NCBI GenBank assembly: GCA_018466975.1
Contig: CM031562.1
Location: 1,984,001 to 2,048,000, forward strand
Reading direction: 5' to 3'
Origin: Sparassis latifolia
Taxonomy: Eukaryota; Basidiomycota; Agaricomycetes; Polyporales; Sparassidaceae
DNA: 64,000 bases
Both the position numbers and the translations under genes were made by a program. This document shows, one piece after another, positions 46,565 to 59,532 of this stretch. The notes beneath the pieces were generated by a model, which was not told the DNA's origin, ran no database searches, and saw only the letters and a list, made by a program, of their open reading frames with translations. Position 1 is the first letter of the stretch, and every line of letters begins with the position of its first letter.

Positions 46565-48656
46565 TCACTGCTGCTCGTCCGGAGAAAGCGATCGAATCAG
46601 TGCCTCAGCCTGTGACGATCGCGGCTTCAAAGAACATTCGAACGGCGGGGGATGGCTGTGTGTGTCTTTGAACACTATCTTCCGGAATACGGGAGTACAT
46701 CGACGCACCTTATAGTTCCAGTGGTGTACTGCACCTTATGAAGATCGACCGCGGGCGCAGTCCCGGGCGAGATGTCGAACAAGGCGAGAATCGTGGCACA
46801 GAAAGTAAAGATAGAGAGATCTGCAAGGTGGTTACCTGCAACAGGGTCGTTAGTTCCGCAGAATGCACAGAATGCAAGTGGATGTACCAGGGCAGATGCT
46901 AGAGTGTACATCAGCGTCTGCGAGAGCGAGAATAGCACAAACTCACCGCCGCCCATACCCAAAAACAAAATCTCGGGGATCCCGCTCAGGTGTTTTCCCT
47001 AGGAATCTTTCAGGCTTGAATGTGAAGGGGTCCGAATACACGCGAGAGTCATGCAGGTGCTGCCTGTACACGAGGAGATACGATGCGGAATCAGCCACAG
47101 GGTTCACGAGACAAAACAGCGGGCCACACGCACCAGATGTTAGCAATTACGTATGTTCCTTTTGGTATGAAGTACCCCGCATGCACATCGTCCTCAGTCA
47201 GGCGATGAATGATGCCTGCGTGTTCTACTGTCAGCTACGAATCCACTAAGAAGTTGCAGTCTGACGAAGCATACCCGACGGTACAACAGGGTGCAATCGT
47301 AGAATCTCCGAGCAAAGCGCAGAAACGTACGGGAGCTCGTTACGATCGGCAAGTTCAGGAAAACGGTCAGGACCGACGACCACGTCAACCTCCGCCTGTG
47401 CCTTCTTCTGTATATCCGGGTGCAGCATCATCATGAGGATGAAGCTAGTGTTCGTGGAAACGGTCTCAAAATGTTGGGCATCAGCGGGAAGAGATTCATG
47501 CTAATGCTTGCATACATACAGTATCTGCCCCTCCTTCGTACGTTTTAAGCAAACGAAGAGGTGACTGCGCCAAGCGAATAACTCACCAGCGTACATCCCA
47601 TGTGCAGCCATCTTAACGAGTTCCTCGCGTGCAGAGTCAACGCCAGCCCCGATGTGTATGGCTGCGAAGCACTGTGCGTCCACCCCCGCCGCCTGGCAGA
47701 AAGTATTCAGAGGAGAGCGGGGGAGTATGAAACTCTACTTACCAGCTGTTTCTTAACATAGTCAATCGGCTTTTCGTACATTGCGTCGAAATTCTTCGCG
47801 CAGGCCGCAACTTTCTTCTTCCAACCACCACCCGGCATCCATTCTGGAAGATACTGGACTGCAGATGACGTTACCGGGTTTGAACTGCTCCAAAACGGCG
47901 AAAGAATTTTACGCACGAATGGGGAGGATATCAACCAGGAATGCGCCAGGGGCTGAAGCCACAGAGAATTCCTCCATGACTGCTTCGGCGGTGTTCACAA
48001 AAGGGTCTTCGCTCTCCTTAACTTGATATCCGAACGAAATTGCAAGAATGATGGCCCCAGATGTCCTGTAATTGAAGCATAAATATTTGGGCGTCTCGAA
48101 TTCTGACAGGCGGTACCTACTTCCTCACCGGTTTCACTATGTCGACATCGCCGTGCTCTGACAGGTGCAGGAACCTCACCATGCAGCGACGCGTCTCAGT
48201 TTCTATGAGAGACATGTACCGCGACGCGCTTTTGCGTGAACCGAGCAGCTGCGCGAAAAGACGGCGCATATCGCGGAGACGCGGGCCATACGGCGAGAAG
48301 ACGACGGAGCGAACCCAACCTATGAGTTCGCCCACAACGAAGAGCGTAGGACGGTCAGAATATATTGAGCCTTTCTTCTCGAGCATTTGCGTTGCGAGCG
48401 TGGAGGAGTTTAGAATGACAAATGGCTGTCCGAGCACGGTCACAGACATTATGTCGCCATAGATTTCGCCCCATTTCGCGAATGTGAGCCATTCATGAGA
48501 AGAGGGCCAGTCTAAGGCGTTCCCGATAATCGGCCATCCTTTGGGGCCCGGAGGAAGAGATCCCGCTCCTCTACACTTGCGCCAACTGAAAAGCCGTTTA
48601 ATAAGAAACACGACAAGAGCAAGCGCAGCGACGTCCAGTATGAGTATAGCAGCCAT
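46565..48656 (-). CDS. Cytochrome P450 monooxygenase, copy 2
   Basis: A paralogue of the P450 about 1.2 kb to its left, same strand. The start at 48656 ([19 protein letters not shown]) gives a membrane anchor, followed by [14 protein letters not shown]. Motifs are [50 protein letters not shown]-helix GADTV, ExxR in [17 protein letters not shown] and heme loop [19 protein letters not shown]. As in copy 1, the cysteine comes from an 11-nt exon, here 46888..46898. The C-terminus, after one more intron, is [14 protein letters not shown] and ends SPDEQQ at 46565. It appears intact. The conserved intron layout points to local duplication followed by divergence. Confidence 0.88.
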
Positions 48657-49922
48657 GTTGGGTTACAACAGCTTGGGGTAGTATAAACAATTCCTGAGAA
48701 GCAGTGGATGGCGCAGGAGGAGACAGTGCCGTATATATAGCTAGAGGTCCATGAATATTTTCACAACATGGGCACCGCTCTATTGGAGCCTTCGATTCTT
48801 CACTTTGAATGCAGAAGGCTCTTGCCGATAACCTGAGAACTCCACGGCTATCGAGTAAATGCACATGCTGCAGAAAGCTCTCAGCTGGAAACAGATGTAG
48901 TAAGACAATCGGACGTTGTCAACCCCTCGAGGGAACGATCGGTGTGTAGACAGAGGAAAGGCTCTTTCCGTTACATAGGGAAAAGCCTGGCCCTCTGGGA
49001 CTTTGTTCGTACACAGTCATGATAAAAGCACACGGTTGTAACCGTTCAATAGAGTGCTATCTCACCCAAAGGTATACGGAGCTCATTCCGAATCACACTC
49101 GCTTTGGTAGTTTGGAACCTAGTAAAATCCAGAGACTTCAGAACTGGATAACGTAGCACTACCCACCGAAGTATTCACTAGTGCACAAAGAATTGACAGA
49201 AATTGGGCATCCTCTTGTCTATCCTAACAAAGCTGTCAAATTGACTGTGACCATTGTCGCAAGTACTTTGAGTGTAATTTCATCGCGCGACACGCACGAG
49301 TTTTTCTGATAGATTCTGGTGGCGAATTCAGGAAACAGCGGCATGCCACGTTCAGCAGCGGAGTGGCCATCATTCAGGCAAGCTCCTGTATAAGATCTAT
49401 AGTAAAGTGATGCTTGATTGGCCTCGTGGGGGCTCATGCACTCATGAGTCCGACATGGGGGTTACCTTCAATTTACCGTGATCTTAAGCTGAGAATGCGC
49501 TGGCGGTTACCCAGAGCGAAAAAATACCTGCCTGCCATCCTGCCATCAGATATCCTGCGCTTCCCTGCCGAGGTCTTCCGAGTAACCCGCTTCGTGCTCT
49601 CTCAGTGTGTCGACGTATAGTGACGCACGCACATTTGAACCTGCACTTCCTTGAGAGATTGTCTTGAGCCAGAGGAGATCGAAGTAGCTGCACAGGAAGA
49701 GTCAAAACAGACCTGAAATATTCCCGCTAGCTATGACAGCGACTGACGCAAGTGTCAGCTTGGGAATTGTGTGCGGCACTACGGTTGAAATTTGAGCGAG
49801 TCGACCATGTCGTCACGTGCTACACACAGGCGCGTCGCCATAGCCGTTCATCGAGCGCTGTCGCGTTAGGTAGAGAATGATCTGTGGACTATCCAACGAA
49901 TGGAGACATATACAGACCGTAA
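48657..49922. other. Intergenic, 1.3 kb
   Basis: Upstream of P450 copy 2 and downstream of the Clr2 gene. Apart from the TATA element, I see no gene or repeat. Confidence 0.5.
48732..48739 (-). promoter_or_regulatory. TATA box of P450 copy 2
   Basis: TATATATA about 76-83 bp upstream of the start at 48656, nearly the same spacing as in copy 1. Confidence 0.55.
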
Positions 49923-52728
49923 TTAGTTCATCTTAACATCGCCGTCCATTAAGTGGCTCCCCGACGCCTCAGGCGCAGAATTCTGAGCCTGCAGCAACGC
50001 CTTCTCCCGCTGATGCTCCTCCCAAATCCTCTTCAGCTGCTGCCTCGCCTCAGCATCGGCATCCTTCAGCATAATCAGTCTAGACTGTTTCCAAACGGTT
50101 GGATCCATTGATTGGTACACGCCCGGAAGCAGGCCCTCCATCGCCCACAGTTGCCTGTTCTCGTAGAGCCCGCCTTCCTCCGGTGGAAGACTAAGCGCCT
50201 TGTCGACCGCAGGCACCATCAGGGGATGGAAGAACAAGCCCGGATAGTAGCGACCACTGATGAGAGACATCGACAGAACGACTTCGTGCCCTGGGGGGAG
50301 AATTGGCCGGAATACGGATCCGTTGGGTGGAGGTGGGAGCGGATAAGGCGTGGTAAGAACAGGGTGAGAGAGCTGTCCGTTTAGGGTACGCTTCTTGGAC
50401 TTGCCGGCGGGCACTGTCTGCGTAATCGTAGCCGAGGCGGTCTGCGCAATCGAGACAGACGGGTCCGGGTTGGGCAGCGGCGGAGGCTTCAGAGGGGAGG
50501 GACCAGGCATGAAGGACGACCCAGCGAGACCTTGAGATGCGCCTGGGACGTCCTGCGCGCCGATAATACCAGACTGATCAAGAGATTGATTCGTAGAAAT
50601 CGACTGCGCACCGCCAACATCGGTTGCACGCTCTTTCCCCTTCCCATTCCCTTCAGCTGCCGGGGCAGCCACCTCAGACCCATCTTCCCAACCAACATCA
50701 GCAAGTTCGTATATGGTCCCGCTAGCTCTGCATTCCCGGCCAAAACCCCCCTCCGTCTTCGGAACATCCACAGCGAACAAGCCTTCGAGTCTCATGAAGA
50801 GCCCCTTTTCGCTTGCGCCCAGCACTCGGGGATCGGTATCATCAGCATGCCCAATCGACGCGATATGTTCCAGCGTGGACGCCGATGGCCCCGACGGAGG
50901 ATAGATGAAATCCGTGCCACGCGGTGCAAACTGGCAACGGGCGAGCTTGAGCCGCACGAGCTCATCCGTCCAAATGCGCTCGGCACCCCACCAGAGGCCT
51001 TGAAATCGCAACTGGTTGACCACCTGCGGCACGGGGGCGGAGACCGATTGGTTCCCCAAAAGCCGTGTGCTGATAGCCCGGAACTCCTCAGCGGACACAC
51101 CCTCCGGACCATACGCTTCTGGCGGCAGCCCGACCTGAGCGCTGGGCCGCGCATTGAGGTCCCGAGTAGCGTTGTTGGCCATCGACTGAGTGATGAGCGA
51201 ATGTAACGTTGACGCTGATCCTGGCTCTGCAGGTGCAGATGTCGATGCTGGAGGAGGATGAAGAGATGGAATCAAAAATTTGCAGTCCCACTCATCAGTA
51301 GGCTCCCAAGACCGTACAACTTTGGAAGCAATCTGAACAGCCAGAGCGTATGGAGTGACGGCCTGGCGGAACCGCAAGCGCTCGCCCTCCGGAGATCCCA
51401 CATGTTCTAGAGAACAAGGGTCGAAAGTGAATGAGCGCTGCAGATTGCTCTCCATCTCCGCGGCGGGCATGTCCTGTATCACCATCAGTAATTCTTCCTG
51501 TACTTCAACCACCAATTCTTCTGTAGGAGCGTAGGCGAGGTACGGCAAGACCTGCTCGTCAGATACGTAGTAGTTGTGCGTCACAGCAAGTAGCTTGATT
51601 GTGTAGACATTCCACTGGCGAACATCCCATCGTACTTTCGTATCTTCAGTAGTGACAGATTCCGCGGAGTCTTGCTGTTGAGAAGTTTCTCTTGGAGCAG
51701 CCGATAAGCCAACCGCGGCACCACCCGCTTGTTCCTGCGCCATATCGACATCATTGTCCTTGTCAACATCAGGTTCTGGCGACCGCAGAATGGCCTTCGT
51801 TTTCACGTTGACGTCTTCGACCAAACCAGGCCAAAAAGAGATGCTCTCTGCCTCTCCACGAATTGGCGGGTCCATCGCGCACCATACTAGCTCCCCCTTC
51901 CTGAACCATCGGCTCGTCGCGTATTCCTTGTTCGCGGCCGCACCCCTGATATCGCTGTCTTTCTCCGGCACCATCGATTGCTGAGGGCCTTGGGGGAGCT
52001 TCGATGGCTTCGGTGCACGTCGCACAGCAGCATATGGTTTGGCATGCTGGCGAACGCGTGGCTCACGAAGTCGCTTCACGGACTGGACCTTATTCGGGGT
52101 AGCTTGCGAAGGAGTCGAGCGCTTGCTCGCCGATAGACCGAAGGCGTCGGTGACCACGCGCTGCGGTTTCTTAGCGCAGTACTTGCATTCGCAGTTGGCA
52201 CGGTTCATAGTTTCGTCTCGCATCAGCCAGAGAGCATGAGGAACGAACTCATTCGTCGAGCGGAATCGATTGACGTTGGTGGAACCTGAATGTTGGCATG
52301 AATATCATCTGGCGACTGCAACAATAATTCGTGCTCGCCTACGAGATAAGGATCATGCCTCGGGTTGCTGGCTGACCCTTTGTTGTGATCGTACATATGA
52401 TATCCGTCGGGAAACTTCCTAAGGATATATGTCGGGCCCTCTTCAGCGATGAACGCGTCAACCCATGCGCGACCACGTCTCGAGGCATGAAGATGCTCTC
52501 ACCTTCAAGGCCCATCTGCTGCGCCAACTTGGCACCGACTGTCAACCGCCAGCCAAGGGTGCCACTCTCATCGATAGACATAGGGCGCATGAAGTTCACA
52601 CATCCTTCATGGTCTACCACACGCTCAGTGTTCTGAGGCCACAGGTTTTCGTCTCCATCGGTCCTCGGGAAGTCCAGGAAAGTGGGATTGTCGGGCAGGG
52701 TATGATGTCCTCCCAACCTCCGAGACAT
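49923..52728 (-). CDS. CLR2: Cryptic loci regulator 2 (Clr2-type transcription-silencing protein)
   Basis: In fission yeast Clr2 is part of SHREC, which silences heterochromatin. Model: exons 52728..52503, 52440..52339 and 52285..49923, phases closing, 896 aa. The N-terminal Clr2 domain shows LWPQNTERVVDHEGCVNFM and MSIDESGTLGWRLTVGAKL, then TYILRKFPDGYHMYDHNKG and RHDPYLVG joined to STNVNRFRSTNEFVPHALW. A Cys cluster, NRANCECKYCAKKPQ, follows. SRWFRKGELVWCAMDPPI and ISFWPGLVEDV resemble a PWWP/BAH-like chromatin reader start. The rest is long, with Pro/Ser-rich linkers. The second intron uses a GC donor (52338..52286); no GT alternative keeps the frame. The start at 52728 is the first in-frame ATG; a further 5' exon cannot be excluded. 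Confidence 0.85.
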
Positions 52729-54464
52729 GCTGGCTGAGTGACGTGTTCCTCGAAAAACCGGATTGGTAGCACGCAACAGCAACTAAGTCTGTTCTCCTCG
52801 AAGTTGTAGGTCTGGACGGTGGCTCCACGACGACTGTACCTCCACTGGGCCTTGGCCCTTTCGAAGTAATACACTCGAAAATGCGAAGACTGGGTGACGC
52901 TTGAGGTGAATGAATAACCGCGGAGTACGAATGGTTGACCAATGGTTGTTAGTCAGGCCAGCTCCTACTTCATCTACTATCGTCACAGCGTGACACATCA
53001 GGTGCCTCAGGCAAAGTCTGTCACGGTGGCGCGAGATTGGCGGGGAAAGGCGTGAATTTGGAGCACTAGCAGCTTAAATCCTCCATCCCTTCCCGAAAAT
53101 AAAATAATTTATTTTGTAACTAAATCCCAAAAATCATCTTCTACAAAGTTACAGAAGCAGATTTTGATGCTTGTCCTGTGCATGGAGGAATTAGCCATTC
53201 AGTGTGTGTCTCCCGCCAAGCGTGACAAAAAGGTCACGTGATAGTAGTCGAGCATGAACGGCGTCTATCTTATTTTCTTTCTTACTCAATTCTTACTCGA
53301 CATGCAGTTGTCGTGCAACATGTGCTCGAACCGGCGATTATTTTATGGATCAATTTCTCCCCCCAGCGATACCAGCCAGAGTTTTCTTAAATAATACTTG
53401 CACGTTTATCATGACCCCCAGCAAGCATGGTAGCACCCATTTTCGCGAGAATGAGGCCTCACGCAGTGTGCCAGGTTGATTGTCAATGGCTCAGCAACAG
53501 GAGGCGTGTGCTGCTGCGGAGCCCACTACATATCTCAATCATGGTACACAGGTATCAACCACGGTCCTATTTTCTGGTCGCTGCTCCGTGTTCCGTTACT
53601 GTGGCTCTCCGTGATGGCATGCGGTGCAGTGTGGCAGGTGGGTGCTGCAGTACGCGCGGTTCAGAAGTACAGCCGTGTATTGATTCTTTCACTACAGTAT
53701 GCGGTCGCCGATTTACCTCGCCGCTATTTTCATGCTTTCTCGTGTCTAGTTCAGCATACCGTTCGGTCCATCACCCTGAGATTATTTCCCTCTCGATGTG
53801 GAAGAGGCAAACCCGACGGAGACGTGTACTCTATCATCTGATCAATGCGAATCCGACTGGTGAGCTATGCTCCGTCTCCGTCTGCTTTCAGCCAGTATTG
53901 AGGACGAATGATTCCCGCTCCACCTCCGTCTTTCCTCGGAAATGAATAATCTGGCAGTGAACCAGACAAAGGCGGCGGCCCGCCTTATGGAGCACCTTGA
54001 GCTCACTGGTCTGGACTGGGCCCAGGCAGAAACCGGCAGAAACCCTAACCTCGGTGTCCCCGACAATGGTCTAGGAGGCACTCTGATTGGCTGGCGGGGA
54101 ATGCAATCCGCCCTCATCTGGTTGTTCCTGCGCTCATTCTGGCAATAATGTTTTCGAGGACCCAGTACCTTCCATGGAGTTCGACTCGTATCGCTTCTTG
54201 CAAGTCTCGATCACAGATATGATGCAAACGACTCGCCGACGATTTGTTATGACTTGTCTCGAGAGCCATATCATAAAACGGCCTCAGCTGTTCTCTCCTT
54301 CTGCACTCTTCTACCCCAGTAACTATATTCATCACTTTCCGACTCTTTTCGTCGGACGCTGGTGACTCCAAACTATCATACATCCCTTCCCAAACAGCCT
54401 CCTCTATCCGAGGTTGCTCGCGCACGAAACAGCTACTAGCCACATTCACAACTAGAGTGCAGAC
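52729..54464. other. Divergent intergenic between CLR2 and the transporter, 1.7 kb
   Basis: No gene recognised. Open frames at 53427-53945 and 53842-54117 look random. An AT-rich patch lies near 53090-53120. Confidence 0.5.
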
Positions 54465-56361
54465 ATGTCGGAGGTGACCGTCGGGCAAAACATGTCAGCG
54501 GACGATAAAGAGGCGAACAAGCAATCTGTTGGCTCAACGCCAGCAACGTTTGTCGACGATATTGACGAGCCAGAGGGCGGCCTGCGAGCTTGGCTCACCG
54601 TCATTGGAGGGTAAGTAGGTGCAAACAATGATAGCGTTCCACCGAGTGCTGAACACTAACTACTTCACAATCAGGTGGATCATCTGCTTCTGCACCTTCG
54701 GGTACTCGAGTTCGTTTGGTGTATACCAGAGTTTGTACCTGAAGGCTGGAGCGGGATCATCCTCCGGGATCAGTTGGATTGGTTCCGTGCAGGTATACTC
54801 TCATCCGTTATTGTTTGCCTCCAAGCTGAAGGTTGTGGTGCTATCAGCTTTGCCTAATGTTCGCCACTGGCCTTATAGCCGGTAGATTGTTCGATGTCGG
54901 ATACTTCCACCACCTGATGTTCTTCGGTACTTTACTTTACTGCTTTGCGTAAGTTTTTCATGTCGAGTCTTTGTAACTCTCCACCTGATGAATCGGATAA
55001 TTCAGGCTCTTCATGCTGTCGCTAGCACATTCACAAGACTACTATCAACTAATGCTCTCACAAGGCCTTGCGGCCGGAATTGGCGGCGGGTGTCTTCTGG
55101 TCCCCTCCTTGTCTGCCCAAGCGCAACACTGGAATAAGCGGCGTGCGTTTGCTATGGGCATTGTTCTCACAGGTACGTTCGACGTTGCGTGTCATCCGCT
55201 AGGGCTCCGAGTTTGGTGCTAAGTGAAATGATAACGCAGGCACCGGAATTGGCGGTATCGTGTATCCCATCATGATCAACCAATTGTTCCAAACTTCTGC
55301 AGGTTTCGCGTGGACTGTCCGCTACACTGCGTTCATGACTCTCGGATTACTCGTCATCGCTAACTGCATTATGACAACGCGTATGCCCAGCGCCAAAGAG
55401 CTCCAAAATCGCCGTAGCCCGGATATTATGTCGATCCTCACAGACACGCCTTACATGATCGCCGCTTTAGGGTAAGTCGTACTCGTACTGGATAACAAAC
55501 GGACGGCTTGTTCATACTGAAACAGGGCCTTCTTCTGTCTTTGGGGCTTATTCTACCCATGTATGCCGTCCGCTTCTTGTTGTGGCTCGTGCAGTGCGCT
55601 TACATGATTATCGCAGATTTCTACCTGCAGGTGTTTGTAGAAGATCATGGACTTAGCCCCACTCTCGCTTTCTATACCGTATGCTGATGTTTATCGATTC
55701 ATAAATGTTACATTGACCATCGCGATTCCTCTCAGATCGCCATTTTGAACGCTGGATCCGTTCCGGGGCGTTGTCTCCCCAATCTGATTGGAGATATCAT
55801 CGGACCGTTCAATGTGTTCATACCCTGCTGTTTTATCTGCGGAGCATTGATGTTTGCAATGTTCGGCTGCACCTCACCCGGCGGAGTGATCGTATTTTCC
55901 ATCTTGTTCGGATTCTTCTCCGGTGCTTGTAAGTCAAACGGTGGTTTCCTTTTCTTCTTTGGTTCTCATCAGTCGCAACTCCCTTATAGGCATCGCAATC
56001 AATCCTCCAGCCCTCGTTAGTCTTTCCAGGAATAGGGACGAGATGGGGTGAGTCGAGGTTCGGAGTTGATGAATAATACTCTGACACCCTTGTCTTTATC
56101 AGTTTGCGGATTGGTATCGGCTATTTCATTGCCTCGTTGGCACTGTTGACGGGAACACCTATAAACGGCGCTCTCTTGAATCCTGGAAATAAGTGGGCAA
56201 ATCCCACGGTCTTCAGCGGGGTAGGTCATCCCACGGCAGTCGTTCTTCCGTCATGAAGATCTGACGTACGTGTTCGTTTAGGTTGTTATGATTGTCGGTT
56301 CGTTTCTCCTACTTATCGCACGCCGCGGGGTGGTGGAGAGGAAGCATACGCAGCGCGTGTA
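54465..56361 (+). CDS. MFS transporter, monocarboxylate (MCT/SLC16-like) type
   Basis: A 12-helix major facilitator protein of the fungal monocarboxylate-permease-like group, in the plasma membrane or an organelle membrane. The start at 54465 (MSEVTVGQNMSADDKE) gives a hydrophilic N-tail, then EPEGGLRAWLTVIGG, the family opening, joined to WIICFCTFGYSSSFGVYQ. Further helices are QGLAAGIGGGCLLVPSLSAQ, GTGIGGIVYPIMINQLFQ, ILNAGSVPGRCLPNLIGD and LRIGIGYFIASLALLTGTP, ending VVERKHTQRV. About ten introns were placed by eye but not all tested. Many fungal members have no proven substrate. It stands alone between silencing and phosphatase genes. Confidence 0.87.
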
Positions 56362-57729
56362 GTCGCTTCTCAGCATTCGCCTTCCCCCTCCCACTCTATC
56401 GCGTAGCCGCGTCCGGAGTCGGACGCGCACCCACACCTCAGCCTCCCGATTTATCGGACGTTTTGACACATCTGGATCATAGAGTAGAATATCATACTCA
56501 CGACACTGACATTGTACACGAATCTATCTTACATACTAGATGTGCCTATAGACTGCTTCTTCCGATCGCGCGACGGTGGCGGATTGTGTGCGCGTGTTTG
56601 TTTTCGCTCAGTGAAACGCTGGCTTAAATAAATAAACGGCTCGGGTCTTGTCGAACTCGTCCACTAAGTCCACTCTTCGACCGAAACAATCTACGAATGT
56701 GCTTCTCAGTGGTGTCTAGTCTTATTTTCCACGTTCTCCTAAATTCTACCCGACGCGCCGTGATTATCAACGTCCCGCACATCACCTCTCCAGTGCTGGG
56801 GTGTTAAACGACACGGCAATAATGCTCGCGGACCATGGGTCCGCTCGTCCTCAGCAGATCGTCTGCCTTGCCTTTCTCACTGGGATGATGTTTTGATCGG
56901 ACGGAACATTCTTGCAGGAAGTATGCACGTCCTTGCAATGGTTAGACTTGTAGTTGCGTTCGATTCTCGCTGTAACGCAAATTGGGTGTCCTCCATATGA
57001 TAATATTACATGTTCCAGCTTGTCTTCTCCAAGTGTATGTCTAGGCATGAGCATGAAAACTGTCCAATCTGTTGAGACACGCGAGACCTGGCTGTTACGT
57101 CAGGTCTCTCAACCCTCGATGGTTCTCAGCTCAACTCTGTAGACTCAGGACTTGTCGTTCGAATAGAACAACATACCCTACACTTGCAATAAGTAAAGCT
57201 GTGAGAGACGTCAGACCTACCCAGAAAGATGAGCTCCAGGATTGGGCATGCATCGCACTCAGCCAGCACGCCGTCAAATATTATGCTTTTTATTCACTTT
57301 ACATTCTTCTTCTACTTACTCCCTTCTTCGTAACGAGCGAGACGATGAGTAGGAACTAGGATACAGACGCTGCAGAGGTAAAGTCAAACCGGGCTGGGGC
57401 CGTGGACGTACGGCAATACTATACGTAGGACGGCAAGTCCAAAGCGAGCGTAAGACAGGAGAACATTAGCTGGTCTGCTAAGGTTAAGAGAGCGAGGACG
57501 CAGGTGCGCGGACGATGTGGGCGGGATATGAATGCGGACTCGAATGGGGGAACGGTACTGGACATGAATGTGATGTATAAACAGCTGATGAACGTGGCGC
57601 GGTATCTCTGGGGTCGCCTCGGCTCTGCCGGTTCAACGGTCGTGCAGCGTGGAAAACAGGATGGTCGGGTGGCGTACTCAGGCATGGGTGCATAGGGCAT
57701 GGGCTGCTACACAATCGTGCCAGAGGCGC
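56362..57729. other. Convergent intergenic, 1.4 kb
   Basis: 3' flanks of the transporter and CDC55. No recognisable gene, RNA or repeat; the longest frames are under 100 codons. Confidence 0.5.
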
Positions 57730-59532
57730 TCATGCAGCGCTATACAAAAACAGATTGTTGGTCGCCGCGATCTAAACAAGGCACATCGGGCCAGTCAGCA
57801 TCTAGAGAAAGAGAACAACAATAATACCAAGTAACGTACGGCAATGGTATTCTCTTTAGGATGCCAGCTCGCGTGGAGGATCTTCTTGTTGAAGTCGAGA
57901 GTCTCCACCGCCATGTTCTCCCGAAGTCCACCAGGCCGTACGCCGTTCTTCGCGACGGCCTTGTTATTCGGTAACGGAGCACCAATCTTCTTCGCCTTGA
58001 ACGCGGACTTGTCTGCTTGCAGGACGATATCGTTTAGTGTGTCCACATCGTATATCCGGAAGTAGTTATGATACGATCCAGTCAGTACGTGCCTGAGAAG
58101 AGCACCATGAGCAACGGACATATTTCAAGCTAGGAGAATGAATCTGAAGATGGAGTCGGTACTTACTTGTCATCTCCACCCCATGTGCACTCGAACTTAT
58201 CAAAGATACAATCATTCTCGTACAGGTCGCAGAGCTTCCCGCGGAGGTGGTCGTGAATGGGAATGGTCTTCAGCGGCCGTGACTCCATGTTAATATCCCA
58301 GATCTTGAGCGATAGGTAGTCGCGCGACAGAATGTACCGCCCGTCGTGACTGAACTTAACATCCGAAATAGAGGAGATAATCTCGGAGAAGAATGACCGA
58401 TTTGTTGGATCTTCTTCCTCCTCAAACACTGCATGTGAGTGAATTATCAGTATGTGGCGGGCTGATCGTAATAAGGTACTCACTCTTTGCATGCTTATCG
58501 CACAATGCCGAGTCGCGCATGTCCGCCAGCTTGATATTGCTTTTTGAACTGGAGTACATGAACAGATTGCATTGTGTGGGATGGAACTCAGCCGCGGTGA
58601 TAACCTCTGTTAGCTCTTCCATGTTAACGGGCTTGATGTCAACAACGTCTGCAGCCTGCACTCAGCACATGATATGTATGATCTGCAAATCACGCGCACT
58701 AAAGCTTTGGTCGCTGATGTTTAAGTTCCACAGGTTAATCCGGAGGTCGTCTGCGGAAATGTAAGTCTCCTGGTCCGAGTTGACCGAGATTGAGTGGATG
58801 TGGTATGCGTGCGCGTTAGAGTAGACTTTCCGCGGCAACGCGGCGATGATGTTATCCTGCTGTGTCATGCGAGGCAGCTTCAAGCCCTGGGACATGGTAG
58901 GTGGGGGTAATGACCGCTGTCCATCGTGCAGATTGGATTCAGAAACTACTCGCAACGACTTCTCGAATACTTTCCACAGCTTGATCGTTTTATCTATAAA
59001 TGATTCACGAACTCGTCAAGAGGCCGCGTAACTATAAATGATTGAGGACAGTATACCGTTTGTGGACAGCAAGAAGTGGGCGGCGTTTTGCCGTCTGCAC
59101 CACTTGATCTTGTTGATCTTCTCCTCAATTTCCAGAGATTTGAGGTAGTCGAATTCCGGTTCATGAGATTGAAACTCTGTGTAAAATTTGTACTCGCATC
59201 CCTTTTTCTGGAAGGGTGAAGACACGTCGGTGACGCAATCGTACACACGCGAGTGCACATCGTGTACGCACCATCTCATTACGCTCAAACAGCACGACTC
59301 GACCGCCCTTGTCACCGGTGGCAAGGTAATTCCCTGTCGTATCGAATTCAACGGTCGAGATGATGTCCGCTGTGGGGTCCGAACAAGTAATGATAAGACA
59401 CCACACGCACGACGACAGAAGCCGGGCTTCGCGATGAGAAGACTGACCTTCTGTGATGTCCTCGACATCGCCCTTGTCTCCGAAACACTGAGCGAATCTC
59501 CAGCCTCCCGAACTTGACGCGTCCTGATCCAT
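57730..59532 (-). CDS. CDC55: PP2A regulatory B subunit (PR55/CDC55)
   Basis: The B55 WD-repeat subunit gives protein phosphatase 2A its substrate choice in mitotic exit and checkpoints. The start is at 59532 ([19 protein letters not shown]). Exons then give [69 protein letters not shown] and [19 protein letters not shown]. The next blocks are [67 protein letters not shown] and [16 protein letters not shown] short last exon adds [12 protein letters not shown], with the stop at 57730. These are all hallmark B55 blocks and none is missing. It is divergent from COX9. Confidence 0.95.

Noticed and set aside
50532..51206. 224-codon plus-strand frame opposite the Clr2 gene
   Set aside because: It is the antisense shadow of a long GC-rich coding exon. 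It has no start context, domain or splicing of its own.
5624..56361. One biosynthetic cluster joining the A-T-R enzyme, P450s, Cyt-like gene and MFS transporter
   Set aside because: These genes are spread over 50 kb with many housekeeping genes between them. The sequence gives no reason to link them.
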